This document shows, one piece after another, positions 52,438 through 61,331 of a stretch of 64,000 nt of DNA. The position numbers and the translations under genes are program-made. The notes below the pieces were generated by a model that ran no database searches, was not told the origin of the DNA, and saw nothing but the letters and a program-made list of their open reading frames with translations. The number at the start of each line of letters is the position of its first letter. The first letter of the stretch is position 1. The stretch comes from Clostridium acetireducens DSM 10703 (GTDB taxonomy: Bacteria; Bacillota; Clostridia; Clostridiales; Clostridiaceae). The DNA lies in assembly GCF_001758365.1 (NCBI RefSeq), contig NZ_LZFO01000007.1, positions 27,607 to 91,606 on the forward strand, written 5' to 3'.

Positions 52438-53793
52438 TTAAAATACTTTATTTACTGCTTCTTTAACAGAAGACACACCAATAGCATTAATATACTCACC
52501 TTTTGACTTTTCACTATTTCTTGCAGGTAAAAGTATATTTTCAAATCCCATTTTTGATGCTTCATTTATAATTCTATCACAAAATGTCACAGGTCTCACT
52601 TCTCCAGTAAGTCCTACTTCTCCAACAACAATAAGTTTACTTATATTAATTTTTTTATCTTTTATACTTGATATTAAAGCTAGTGCTAATCCTAAATCTC
52701 CAAAAGTGCCCTCTATATTCAATCCTCCTACTACATTTACATATACATCACAATTATAAAAGGGTATTCGCAACTTTTTTTCTAATACAGCTAATATAAT
52801 ATTAAGTCTAGAAGTATCTATTCCTACAGCCGTTCTTCTAGGCATAAAAGCTTTGGTTTCACTTACTAAAGCTTGAATTTCTATTAGTATAGGTCTAGTT
52901 CCCTCCATTACTCCTATAATTACTGAACCTTCCTTTTGAAATTCTGTTTCTTCTAGAAATACTTGGGAAGGATTGGGAATTTGTATTAAACCTTCTCCTT
53001 TCATTTCAAAAACTCCTATTTCACTAGTAGTACCAAAACGATTTTTCATAGTCCTTAAAATTCTAAATTCTTGAGTTCTCTCTCCTTCAAAAGACAAAAC
53101 AGTATCAACCATATGCTCTAATACTCTTGGACCTGCTAATTGTCCTTGTTTGGTAACATGAGCTACTATAAAAAATGGTATGCTACTTGTTTTGGCTATA
53201 TACATAATATCGTTAGAACATTCTCTAACTTGAGATACACTTCCTGGTGCAGAAGAAATAGAATTTTTAAAAAGAGTTTGTATAGAATCTATAATTACAA
53301 ATATAGGACTTATATCTTTTATATAACCTTTAATATTTTCCATATTAGTTTCAGCTAATACATATAAATCAGAACTTAACGCTTTAAGTCTGTCTCCTCT
53401 AATTTTAATTTGTTCATCAGACTCTTCACCAGAAATATATAAAACCTTTCCATACTTATCTGCTATATTATTAGCTGTCTGCAAAAGCAAAGTAGATTTG
53501 CCTATGCCTGGTTCACCTGATATTAATGTTAAAGAACCTTTAACTACTCCTCCACCTAAAGCTCTATTAAGTTCACTTATAGAAGTATCCAATCTTCCAT
53601 AATTACTAGATTTTATATCAACTATACTTTTTGCTTTTGTTATATCAATATTTAAATTAAAAGACTTAGTACTTTCTTCCTTTGCCTCCTCTACCATACT
53701 ATTCCAAGTAGAGCAATTAGGACACTTACCTAACCATTTTACTGAATCATATCCACATTGTTGACATACATAATGGGTTTTATTTTTTTTCAT
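52438..53793 (-). CDS. radA: DNA repair protein RadA
   Basis: RadA (Sms), 451 residues from ATG 53793. Four-cysteine zinc finger (C10, C13, C24, C27), Walker A GEPGIGKST (93-101), the RadA-specific KNRFG motif near 250 and a Lon-like C-terminal domain. It processes recombination intermediates as a branch-migrating helicase. The frame runs to 53817, but GGAGG is eight bases before the chosen ATG. Confidence 0.95.
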   Translation of the reverse strand: MKKNKTHYVCQQCGYDSVKWLGKCPNCSTWNSMVEEAKEESTKSFNLNIDITKAKSIVDIKSSNYGRLDTSISELNRALGGGVVKGSLTLISGEPGIGKSTLLLQTANNIADKYGKVLYISGEESDEQIKIRGDRLKALSSDLYVLAETNMENIKGYIKDISPIFVIIDSIQTLFKNSISSAPGSVSQVRECSNDIMYIAKTSSIPFFIVAHVTKQGQLAGPRVLEHMVDTVLSFEGERTQEFRILRTMKNRFGTTSEIGVFEMKGEGLIQIPNPSQVFLEETEFQKEGSVIIGVMEGTRPILIEIQALVSETKAFMPRRTAVGIDTSRLNIILAVLEKKLRIPFYNCDVYVNVVGGLNIEGTFGDLGLALALISSIKDKKINISKLIVVGEVGLTGEVRPVTFCDRIINEASKMGFENILLPARNSEKSKGEYINAIGVSSVKEAVNKVF

Positions 53794-53854
53794 CACATTT
53801 TCCTCCAATGGTTGCAAAAATATTATACAATAATTTTACTATATATTGAAGAAT

Positions 53855-53892
53855 AAATAAGGAAGTTTTAAAAAAATTTAAAACTTCCTTGA
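53855..53892 (-). terminator. terminator after clpC
   Basis: AAGGAAGTTTTAAA and its complement (53859-53890) form a long stem, followed by TTATTTATT. The stem is AT-rich, so some read-through into radA is likely. Confidence 0.7.
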
Positions 53893-53911
53893 AAAACAGC
53901 AAAAATCTTTA

Positions 53912-56347
53912 TTATTCTCTACTAAATACTAATTCTTCATTATTGACAGAAACTAAAACTTTATCTTCTTTTTTTATATTGTTTTTCAATATTTCTTCTG
54001 ATAATTTATCTTCAACAATTTTAGTTATTGCTCTCCTTAATGGTCTTGCTCCATAAGTTGGATCAAATCCTTCTTTAGCTAATAATTTTTCTGCTTCTTC
54101 TGTAAATCTAATATCTATTTGTTGTTGTTTCAATCTTTTAGATACAGACTTTAACATTAATTTTACTATTTGTTGTAAATCTTTTTCTTGTAATTGATGA
54201 AAAACTATAATATCATCTACTCTATTTAAAAATTCAGGTCTAAAAGATTTTTTTAAACTTTCCATGATATTTTCTTTCATTTTTTCATATTCTGATTCAT
54301 TTAAATTTTCTTGTGAAATATCAAAACCTAGAGATCTTTGCTTTTTAATAGTTGAAGCCCCTACATTTGAAGTCATTATTATTATTGTATTTTTAAAATT
54401 TACAGTTTTCCCTTTTCCATCTGTAAGTCTTCCATCTTCTAATATTTGCAATAAAACATTAAATACATCTGGATGCGCTTTTTCTATTTCATCAAAAAGC
54501 ACCACTGAATATGGATTTCTTCTAACTTTTTCAGTTAGCTGACCTCCTTCATCAAAACCTACATAACCTGGAGGTGAACCAATAAGTCTAGATACTGTAT
54601 GCTTTTCCATATACTCCGACATATCTATTCTTATCATATCATTTTCATCACCAAACATAGCTTCCGCTAAAGCTTTAGATAACTCTGTTTTGCCTACTCC
54701 AGTAGGTCCTAAAAATATGAAAGAACCAATAGGTCTATTAGGGTCTTTTAATCCAACTCTAGCTCTTCTTACTGCCTTTGCTATAGATTTAACTGCTTCA
54801 TGTTGACCTATAACTCTGCCATGAAGAATATCTTCTAACTTTAAAAGTCTCTCTGATTCTTTTTCTGTTAATTTTTCTACTGGTACATTAGTCCATTTAG
54901 ATACTACAGAAGCTATTTGAGGTTCATCTACTACTAAATTAGTAACTTCTTTTTTTGCCTTCCAATTAGATTTTAAATCTTCTAATTTATTTTTTAATTC
55001 TTTTTCTTTATCTCTTAATTTTGCAGCTTTTTCAAAATCTTGTACCCTTATTGCATCTTCTTTCTCCTTAGTAATCTTTTCCATACTAGTTTCTACTTTT
55101 TTCAAATCTGGTGGAGCTACTAAATTTTCAATTCTTACTTTAGCCGCTGCTTCATCCATTAAATCTATAGCTTTATCTGGTAAAAATCTATCTGTTATAT
55201 ATCTATCTGATAAATTTACAGATGTCTTCAACGCATCATCTGTTATTTTAACTCTATGGTGAGCTTCATACTTGTCTCTTAATCCTTTTAATATAAGTAA
55301 TGCCTCTTCTTTAGTTGGCTCTCCTACTGTAACTGGTTGAAATCTTCTCTCCAATGCAGCATCTTTTTCTATATATTTTCTATATTCATCTATAGTAGTG
55401 GCACCTATACATTGTATTTCTCCTCTAGATAAAGAAGGTTTTAATATATTAGATGCATCTATTGACCCTTCGGCTGCTCCGGCACCTATTATAGTATGAA
55501 TTTCATCTATAAACAATATTACATTTCCTGAATTTTTTATTTCTTCCATGACTTTCTTTAATCTATCTTCAAATTCTCCCCTATATTTAGATCCTGCTAT
55601 CATTCCAGATAAATCAAGAGTAATTACTCTTTTATTTTTCAATATTTCAGGAATATTACCAGATACAATTTTTTGTGCAAGTCCCTCTGCTATAGCAGTC
55701 TTACCTACTCCAGGTTCTCCTATCAAACAAGGATTATTTTTTGTTCTTCTACACAATATTTCTAAAACTCTTTGTGTTTCTTTATCTCTCCCTATTACAG
55801 GATCTAATTTTGCATCCCTTGCCATTTGAGTTAAATCCCTACCAAATTGATTTAAAAAAGGTGTATCTTGTGTAGTTGCATTTGTATTAGTAGAATTTTC
55901 TTTACTACCTTTATCTGATAAGCATTTCAATAGTTCTGCCCTTAACTTATTTAAATCAGCTCCTAAATTATTAAGTATTGTAAAGGCAACTCCCTCCGCT
56001 TCTCTTATAAGAGCTAATAATAGATGCTCTGGACTTATATAATTATGATTTAAATTTCTAGCTTCTAACAAACTAAGTTCTAATAACCTTTTTGTTCTTG
56101 GAGTAAGAGGAATTTCATTATTATATAAATTTATATCCCCTTTACCTTCATATTCTTCTATTAACTGTTTTACATTTTCTGCAGTTATACCCATATTATT
56201 TAGTATTTCCTTGGCTACTCCTTCTTCTTTTAATATACCTAACAATATATGTTCAGTGCCAACATATCCATGTTTAAAATTTTGTGCTTCTTTTTGTGCA
56301 TAAATTAAAACCCTTTGAGCTCTTTCTGTAAATCTTCCAAACATCAT
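53912..56347 (-). CDS. clpC: ATP-dependent Clp protease ATPase subunit ClpC
   Basis: Class I Hsp100, 811 residues. Two N-terminal Clp repeats (1-145), first AAA+ domain with Walker A GEPGVGKT near 209, a UVR/middle domain near 410-460 ([14 protein letters not shown]) that binds McsB or MecA-type adaptors, second AAA+ domain with GPTGVGKTE near 543, and a C-terminal D2-small domain. It unfolds substrates, including arginine-phosphorylated proteins, for ClpP. Last of ctsR-mcsA-mcsB-clpC. Confidence 0.96.
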   Translation of the reverse strand: MMFGRFTERAQRVLIYAQKEAQNFKHGYVGTEHILLGILKEEGVAKEILNNMGITAENVKQLIEEYEGKGDINLYNNEIPLTPRTKRLLELSLLEARNLNHNYISPEHLLLALIREAEGVAFTILNNLGADLNKLRAELLKCLSDKGSKENSTNTNATTQDTPFLNQFGRDLTQMARDAKLDPVIGRDKETQRVLEILCRRTKNNPCLIGEPGVGKTAIAEGLAQKIVSGNIPEILKNKRVITLDLSGMIAGSKYRGEFEDRLKKVMEEIKNSGNVILFIDEIHTIIGAGAAEGSIDASNILKPSLSRGEIQCIGATTIDEYRKYIEKDAALERRFQPVTVGEPTKEEALLILKGLRDKYEAHHRVKITDDALKTSVNLSDRYITDRFLPDKAIDLMDEAAAKVRIENLVAPPDLKKVETSMEKITKEKEDAIRVQDFEKAAKLRDKEKELKNKLEDLKSNWKAKKEVTNLVVDEPQIASVVSKWTNVPVEKLTEKESERLLKLEDILHGRVIGQHEAVKSIAKAVRRARVGLKDPNRPIGSFIFLGPTGVGKTELSKALAEAMFGDENDMIRIDMSEYMEKHTVSRLIGSPPGYVGFDEGGQLTEKVRRNPYSVVLFDEIEKAHPDVFNVLLQILEDGRLTDGKGKTVNFKNTIIIMTSNVGASTIKKQRSLGFDISQENLNESEYEKMKENIMESLKKSFRPEFLNRVDDIIVFHQLQEKDLQQIVKLMLKSVSKRLKQQQIDIRFTEEAEKLLAKEGFDPTYGARPLRRAITKIVEDKLSEEILKNNIKKEDKVLVSVNNEELVFSRE

Positions 56348-56371
56348 AACTAATTCACCACCTATTCAATT

Positions 56372-57403
56372 TTAATTAATAGAATTTAATTTTTCTCTAA
56401 CTAATTTAGCTCTATTAAATTGTATTTCTTTTTCTGTTAATTTATCTTTATATGTTTTTTGTAAAGTTGCTGTTTGAGTATCTAATAATAAAGTATTCAT
56501 TATACTTTTATCTACATTATTAATCATTCCCATTTCAACTCCTAACCTTACATCTGATAATAAAGTTAAAACTTCAAAACTGTCTATTAATACTGCAGAC
56601 TTCAATATACCTAAAGCTCTATATACTCTATCTTCAATTTCATATTTATGGCTTTCCATAAGTTTATCTCTTGTTAATTTTTCTTGATTTATTATTTGAT
56701 TTACCACTGCTTTTAAATTATTTATTATTTCTTCTTCGCTTAATCCTAAACTTAATTGATTAGAAATTTGATATATTCTCCCTATAGTTTTAGAACCTTC
56801 TCCATATAATCCTCTCATAGTCATACCTACTTGACTTAAAACATTTAATACTTCACCTATTTGATTATTTATAGTTAAAGTAGGTAAATGTAACATAACA
56901 GAAGCTCTCATTCCAGTTCCTATATTAGTAGGACAAGCTGTAATATACCCCAATTTTTCATCAAAAGCATATTTTAAATTTTCTTCTAATAAATCATCTA
57001 ATTTATTTGCTATATTATATGCTTCTCCTAAATTTAGTCCTGCTGTAATACATTGAAGTCTTATGTGGTCTTCTTCATTTATCATTAAACTTATAGTTTC
57101 CTCATTATTTAATATAAAAGCAGATTTTTTATTATTAATTAATAATTTATTGCTTATTAAATGCTTTTCCAAATAAGTTCTATTAGTAATAGAATCATTT
57201 TCCCATAAACGTATACTTTTATAATTATGTTTTATATCCGAACTATAATAAAATGCATTTTCTACTATATCTATTACTTCTTTACTTTTATCTTCATCCA
57301 AATTATGAGGAAATTTTATATCTTTTATATTTCTTGCTAACCTTATTCTACTGCTTAATACTATATCTTTATTACTTAAATTACCTTTTATCCAATTTTC
57401 CAC
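56372..57403 (-). CDS. mcsB: protein arginine kinase McsB
   Basis: 343 residues, phosphagen-kinase fold. Nucleotide-binding arginines are visible in LSSRIRLARN and in the ACPTNIGTGMRASVM segment, with the catalytic Glu region IRLQCI. It phosphorylates arginines on CtsR and on misfolded proteins, marking them for ClpC-ClpP. GTG start at 57403 one base after the mcsA stop, with AGGAGG inside mcsA; the longer frame to 57424 is not used. Confidence 0.95.
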   Translation of the reverse strand: MENWIKGNLSNKDIVLSSRIRLARNIKDIKFPHNLDEDKSKEVIDIVENAFYYSSDIKHNYKSIRLWENDSITNRTYLEKHLISNKLLINNKKSAFILNNEETISLMINEEDHIRLQCITAGLNLGEAYNIANKLDDLLEENLKYAFDEKLGYITACPTNIGTGMRASVMLHLPTLTINNQIGEVLNVLSQVGMTMRGLYGEGSKTIGRIYQISNQLSLGLSEEEIINNLKAVVNQIINQEKLTRDKLMESHKYEIEDRVYRALGILKSAVLIDSFEVLTLLSDVRLGVEMGMINNVDKSIMNTLLLDTQTATLQKTYKDKLTEKEIQFNRAKLVREKLNSIN

Positions 57404-57404
57404 G

Positions 57405-57932
57405 TTATTTCCTCCTTTCCTCATTAATTTCTATTTCCTTTATTAAATCCCTAATCTCAGCAGCTTTTTCATATTCTTCTGTAGCTATAGCCTTTTGTAA
57501 ATCTTCCTTTAGTTTAACTATTTTTCTCTTTATAATTAAATCCTTACCTAATTTGTTAGGTATCTTTCCTGTATGCTCTACATTTCCTTGCACTCTTTTA
57601 ATTACAGGTAATAATACTGATTTGAAATTATCATAACATTGACTACATCCTAATAGCCCTTTTTTTCTAAACTCATTATATGGTGTTCCACAATTTTTAC
57701 AAAATAGCTTATAAGATTTTTTTTCTTCATAAGGATCATTTAAATATTCCATTATACCACTTAAAAAATTTTGAAAAGTAAAATGTGAAGGGAAATCTAT
57801 AACTGGCATAAAATCCATTCCCTGTATACCTTTTGCACATTTATCACATAATCTAAGTTCTTTTTTTACACCATTTATTACTTTAGTAATATGAACATTA
57901 GCCTCATTTTTTTTACAAAATTCACATAACAT
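57405..57932 (-). CDS. mcsA: McsB activator protein McsA
   Basis: 175 residues. Two CxxC pairs at the N-terminus (C3, C6, C29, C32) and two more in the middle (CKNCGTPY ... CSQCYDNF) form zinc sites; a UVR motif lies at about 135-170 (KEDLQKAIATEEYEKAAEIRD). McsA activates McsB. In ctsR-mcsA-mcsB-clpC order. Confidence 0.94.
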   Translation of the reverse strand: MLCEFCKKNEANVHITKVINGVKKELRLCDKCAKGIQGMDFMPVIDFPSHFTFQNFLSGIMEYLNDPYEEKKSYKLFCKNCGTPYNEFRKKGLLGCSQCYDNFKSVLLPVIKRVQGNVEHTGKIPNKLGKDLIIKRKIVKLKEDLQKAIATEEYEKAAEIRDLIKEIEINEERRK

Positions 57933-57964
57933 ATTTCTATCCTCCTTAAATCAACCTGGAATAT

Positions 57965-58432
57965 TTACACATTTAATGATAACACAACCATAATCATTGC
58001 TTTTAATATATTTGCCCTAATTTTATTTCGTATACCAAACTCTGAACCTAAATTTCTATCATTAATAGCTACTTTCATTAATGCAGCTTCTCTGTTATTT
58101 ATAATTCTCGCTTCTAATAATCCCTCTATTATTTTTATTGCCTTATCATAAGTTATCCACTCACCTATTTTTTCATTTATAACTTCTGCAAGAGAAGTGT
58201 TTTCATTAAACTCAACTCGCTTTATTGTTATATATCCTCCTCCCCCTCTTTTACTTTCTATATAATAACCTTTTTCAGTAGTAAACCTTGTTGTTAAAAC
58301 ATAGTTAATTTGGGAAGGTGCACAACTAAAATAATTAGCAAGTTCATTTCTTTGAATTTGTAATTCGCCCTTATTATTTTCTTCAAACATATCTTTTATA
58401 AATTCCTCTATTATATCAGATAACCTAGCCAT
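57965..58432 (-). CDS. ctsR: transcriptional repressor CtsR
   Basis: CtsR, 155 residues, represses class III heat-shock genes. The winged helix-turn-helix is at about 25-70; the glycine-rich wing reads RGGGGYI with Arg62, the residue phosphorylated by McsB in Geobacillus CtsR. The C-terminal half is the dimerisation domain. Its own operator overlaps the start of the transcript. Confidence 0.95.
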   Translation of the reverse strand: MARLSDIIEEFIKDMFEENNKGELQIQRNELANYFSCAPSQINYVLTTRFTTEKGYYIESKRGGGGYITIKRVEFNENTSLAEVINEKIGEWITYDKAIKIIEGLLEARIINNREAALMKVAINDRNLGSEFGIRNKIRANILKAMIMVVLSLNV

Positions 58433-58452
58433 AGTAATCTCCTCCTGCTGAC

Positions 58453-58469
58453 TTTGCCTTTCTTTGACC
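58453..58469 (-). promoter_or_regulatory. CtsR operator
   Basis: GGTCAAAGAAAGGCAAA on the minus strand: the known site is a direct heptad repeat GGTCAAA-N3-GGTCAAA. The first heptad is exact; the second differs by one base (GGCAAA for GGTCAAA spacing shortened). It overlaps the transcription start, fitting autorepression. Confidence 0.8.
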
Positions 58470-58476
58470 TTATTTA

Positions 58477-58505
58477 ATATTAATATACTTATTAAAATTA
58501 TTCAA
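58477..58505 (-). promoter_or_regulatory. promoter of the ctsR operon
   Basis: Minus-strand TTGAAT (58500-58505), 17-bp spacer, TAATAT (58477-58482), directly upstream of the CtsR operator. Confidence 0.65.
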
Positions 58506-58587
58506 CACTGATTTTATTTATAATTTATTTATACATAGAACTTAAATTAGTTTAATTATTGTTTCCTAATAATTTCAAAGATTTTAT

Positions 58588-58629
58588 ATATAAAAATGTA
58601 TTCTATATAATATAGAATACATTTTTATA
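58588..58629. terminator. terminator of the glk-phosphatase genes
   Basis: A stem of about 17 bp (TAAAAATGTATTCTATA and its complement, 58591-58627) starts just after the histidine-phosphatase stop codon. The T-rich outer arm works on either strand. Confidence 0.75.
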
Positions 58630-58632
58630 ATA

Positions 58633-59274
58633 TTATACTGCAGTAATATTATCTCTTTTAACTTCATCTAAATGACTTGTATCTGCATATTTTATAATTT
58701 CACAATTATTATCATCATCTATTTTAACTACAGTTAAACTAGTTTGATGTATACGAGGAGGAGCCCATAAATTTTTTATAGGTCTGTGTTCAAACTTAGA
58801 CATAATAGATTTTAAAGCAATTGTATGTGTAACTATAAGCACTTTTTTATCTTTATTTCTACTTAATATACTATCTATTGCTTTATGAGTCCTTTCTCTA
58901 ACATCTTTAAAAGTTTCCGCACCCTGAAAATAATATAAGTGAGGTTCATGCCAAAAATTATTAAATTGTTCAGGTTCCTCTTCCTTTAATTCTTGAATAC
59001 TTTTTCCTTCCCAAGGACCAAGTTTTATTTCTTTTAATCCATCATCTAATACCAAAGGTGTGTTTTTAAAACCTTTTACTAACTCAGCAGTTTTTAAAGC
59101 TCTTCCTATAGGACTTGAATATATAACGTCAAAATTTATATTTTTTAATCTTTCACCTAATTTCTGAGCTTGTCTTATTCCTTTTTCAGTTAATGGAGAG
59201 TCATTCCACCCCTGCATCTTACCTTCTACATTCCAAAGTGTTTCTCCATGTCTCACTAAATATAATGTTATCAT
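58633..59274 (-). CDS. histidine phosphatase family protein
   Basis: 213 residues from ATG 59274, which follows AAGGGGGA. Phosphoglycerate-mutase-like fold with LVRHGET (catalytic His9), SSPIGRALKTAE, and the second His in VTHTIALKS. It may be an alpha-ribazole, broad-specificity or PhoE-type phosphatase or a GpmB-type enzyme; the substrate cannot be told. It lies downstream of a glucokinase, hinting at sugar phosphate metabolism. Confidence 0.85.
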   Translation of the reverse strand: MITLYLVRHGETLWNVEGKMQGWNDSPLTEKGIRQAQKLGERLKNINFDVIYSSPIGRALKTAELVKGFKNTPLVLDDGLKEIKLGPWEGKSIQELKEEEPEQFNNFWHEPHLYYFQGAETFKDVRERTHKAIDSILSRNKDKKVLIVTHTIALKSIMSKFEHRPIKNLWAPPRIHQTSLTVVKIDDDNNCEIIKYADTSHLDEVKRDNITAV

Positions 59275-59298
59275 AAAAATCCCCCTTAACAATATTGA

Positions 59299-60249
59299 TT
59301 AGCTTTCCATAAGTGCTAAAGTTGCTGCTCCTATAGCACCTGAATCTTTACCTAGCTTACTTGGAATTATACTACAATTATTGTACAAATTTTCAAAACA
59401 TCTTTTTTTTACTTCTCTTTTTACTATATCAAATAGTCTATCACCTATATTAGTTATACCTCCACCTATTATTACTGCCTCAGGATTAAAAATTGTTATT
59501 ATATTAGATATTCCAATTCCCAAAAATTCTAAAGCACTGTCAATTATTTCATTGGAAATTATATCTCCATTTTTAGCTTCATTAAAAATTTCATAAGTTG
59601 TTATATTATTATACTTTTTTAAAGAAGTATTAATATGCTTTTTCTTAACTAATTTATTAGCTAGTTTTTCCATAGAAGTCCCAGAGGCTAATGCTTCTAA
59701 ACATCCATAATTACCACAATTACATTTAGGACCCTTGGGCATTATTGTCATATGTCCAATTTCTAACGCATTGGAAGTACTACCCCTATATATTTTACCA
59801 TTTATTATAGCACCTGCTCCTACTCCTGTACTTACAGTAATATATATTAAATTTTTATATCCTTTACCACTTCCAAATATATATTCGCCTAAAACAGCTA
59901 CATTAGCATCGTTATCCAATACTACTGGTATATTATATATTTTTTTTATAGTCTCAATTATATTAAAATTTTTAAAAGGAAGATTAGGAGTATTTAAAAT
60001 TATTCCTGTCTTTCTATTTAAAGGTCCCGGTGCCCCTATTCCTATACATTTAATATCCTTTATATTTTTTTTAGAATAGTTTATTAAATTATCTATAACT
60101 AACATAATTCTATTCAAAACAGCTTTTTCTCCCTTAGAAGCCTTAGTATAAATCATATATTTACTTAGAATATTACACCTACTATCCATAAGTATACCAT
60201 TTATTTTAGTTCCTCCTAAATCAATTCCTATAAAATAATTTTTTTCCAT
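59299..60249 (-). CDS. ROK-family glucokinase
   Basis: 316 residues. GIDLGGTKINGIL is the ATP-phosphate loop, VVLDNDANVAVLGEY holds the catalytic Asp, and CNCGNYGCLEALASG is the ROK zinc motif. The glucokinase assignment rests on the EIGHMTI motif, but another hexose or N-acetylmannosamine kinase is possible. The clean AGGAGG is 17 bases before the ATG and no other in-frame start exists, so initiation may be weak. Confidence 0.85.
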   Translation of the reverse strand: MEKNYFIGIDLGGTKINGILMDSRCNILSKYMIYTKASKGEKAVLNRIMLVIDNLINYSKKNIKDIKCIGIGAPGPLNRKTGIILNTPNLPFKNFNIIETIKKIYNIPVVLDNDANVAVLGEYIFGSGKGYKNLIYITVSTGVGAGAIINGKIYRGSTSNALEIGHMTIMPKGPKCNCGNYGCLEALASGTSMEKLANKLVKKKHINTSLKKYNNITTYEIFNEAKNGDIISNEIIDSALEFLGIGISNIITIFNPEAVIIGGGITNIGDRLFDIVKREVKKRCFENLYNNCSIIPSKLGKDSGAIGAATLALMES

Positions 60250-60328
60250 TATTATTTCTACTCATAACCTCCTATAAATAAAATTCATATTTATTATATC
60301 TACTTTTTTTAAAAAATTAAATAGTAAT

Positions 60329-60553
60329 TTATTTATAGGCAATTATAGAGTATTTTTCTCCTTTTACTTTTTTATAATCAATACTTAATTTTTTATTTTT
60401 AAGCATCACATATATTATATCAAAATCTTTATTATTACAATCAATATTTATAGTTAATTTATCTGTTTTATCAACTATATCTATATAATCATAAATACTA
60501 CTATAATCTGATAATTCTAATCTTCCATTAATATTCAAAAAATACTCTGACAA
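60329..60553 (-). CDS. small hypothetical protein
   Basis: 74 residues from TTG 60553 (GGAG eight bases upstream); the GTG at 60562 is in that ribosome binding site. Not recognised. It is rich in Asp, Ile, Tyr and Lys, with alternating hydrophobic patterns (DKLTINIDCNNKDFDIIYVM) suggesting a beta-rich fold, and one cysteine. No membrane segment. It is upstream of the glucokinase in the same direction, 79 bp away. Confidence 0.5.
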   Translation of the reverse strand: MSEYFLNINGRLELSDYSSIYDYIDIVDKTDKLTINIDCNNKDFDIIYVMLKNKKLSIDYKKVKGEKYSIIAYK

Positions 60554-60654
60554 ACTACTCACTCCTTTGCTTTATATTTTCTGTATGTTTATATAAAATA
60601 TTCAAAACTATAATTGGATTGTAATTTAAATTTTTTATTTTTACATAAAAATGT

Positions 60655-60680
60655 TATAATATAAACAATATATTATATTG
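60655..60680 (+). promoter_or_regulatory. rubrerythrin promoter region with a perfect palindrome
   Basis: TATAAT at 60655-60660 is followed by the 15-bp palindrome CAATATATTATATTG (60666-60680), immediately before the GGAGGG ribosome binding site. The palindrome overlaps the transcript start, a site where a repressor could act. The -35 is poor. A PerR assignment is not supported: the half-sites do not match. Confidence 0.5.
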
Positions 60681-60691
60681 GAGGGATTAAC

Positions 60692-61276
60692 ATGAACTCA
60701 TTAAAAGGAACTAAAACAGCTGAAAATTTAATGAAAGCTTTTGCCGGAGAATCTCAAGCTAGAACAAGATATACTTATTATTCTTCTCAAGCTAAAAAAG
60801 ATGGATATGTTCAAATATCAAACATATTTGCAGAAACAGCTGAAAATGAAAAAGAACATGCAAAATTATTTTTTAAATTTTTAAATAAAGATCTCCAAGG
60901 TGAAACTGTAAATGTAACAGCAGACTATCCTGTAGGATTATCTAACACAAAAGATAATCTAAAATACGCAGCAAATGGAGAAAATGAGGAATGGTCAGAT
61001 TTGTATCCAAATTTTGCAAAAATTGCTGAAGAAGAAGGTTTTTCTGAAATAGCTAGAGTTTTCAGAGAAGTAGCAACTGTAGAAAAAAGACATGAAGCTA
61101 GATATAGAAAACTTCTTTCTAATATAGAAAATGAATCTGTATTTAAAAAAGATTCTAAGGTACTATGGAAATGTAATAATTGTGGATATATATTTGAAGG
61201 CAAAGAAGCTCCTGATTCTTGCCCTGCCTGTGCTCACCCTCAATCTTACTTTGAGGTATTTATAGAAAATTATTAA
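60692..61276 (+). CDS. rbr: rubrerythrin
   Basis: 194 residues. A ferritin-like diiron domain (about 1-140) has the EXXH and E ligands (Glu20, ENEKEH near 51-56, [13 protein letters not shown] near 126-135) and a rubredoxin-like domain has CNNCG and CPAC pairs (about 160-180). Clostridial rubrerythrins reduce hydrogen peroxide with NADH-linked partners. GGAGGG precedes the ATG. Plus strand, so opposite to its neighbours. Confidence 0.95.
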   Translation: MNSLKGTKTAENLMKAFAGESQARTRYTYYSSQAKKDGYVQISNIFAETAENEKEHAKLFFKFLNKDLQGETVNVTADYPVGLSNTKDNLKYAANGENEEWSDLYPNFAKIAEEEGFSEIARVFREVATVEKRHEARYRKLLSNIENESVFKKDSKVLWKCNNCGYIFEGKEAPDSCPACAHPQSYFEVFIENY

Positions 61277-61279
61277 TAT

Positions 61280-61331
61280 AATAAATAAAAAGTTCTAAAA
61301 GAGTATACTCTTTTAGAACTTTTTATTTATT
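61280..61331. terminator. bidirectional terminator between rbr and the EF-G paralogue
   Basis: A 26-bp arm (61280-61305) is followed by its perfect complement (61306-61331), an extended palindrome centred at 61305/61306. It serves the two converging genes. Confidence 0.85.

Noticed and set aside
60650..60682. PerR box before rubrerythrin
   Set aside because: The palindrome lacks the PerR half-site order; only a general operator-like repeat is claimed.
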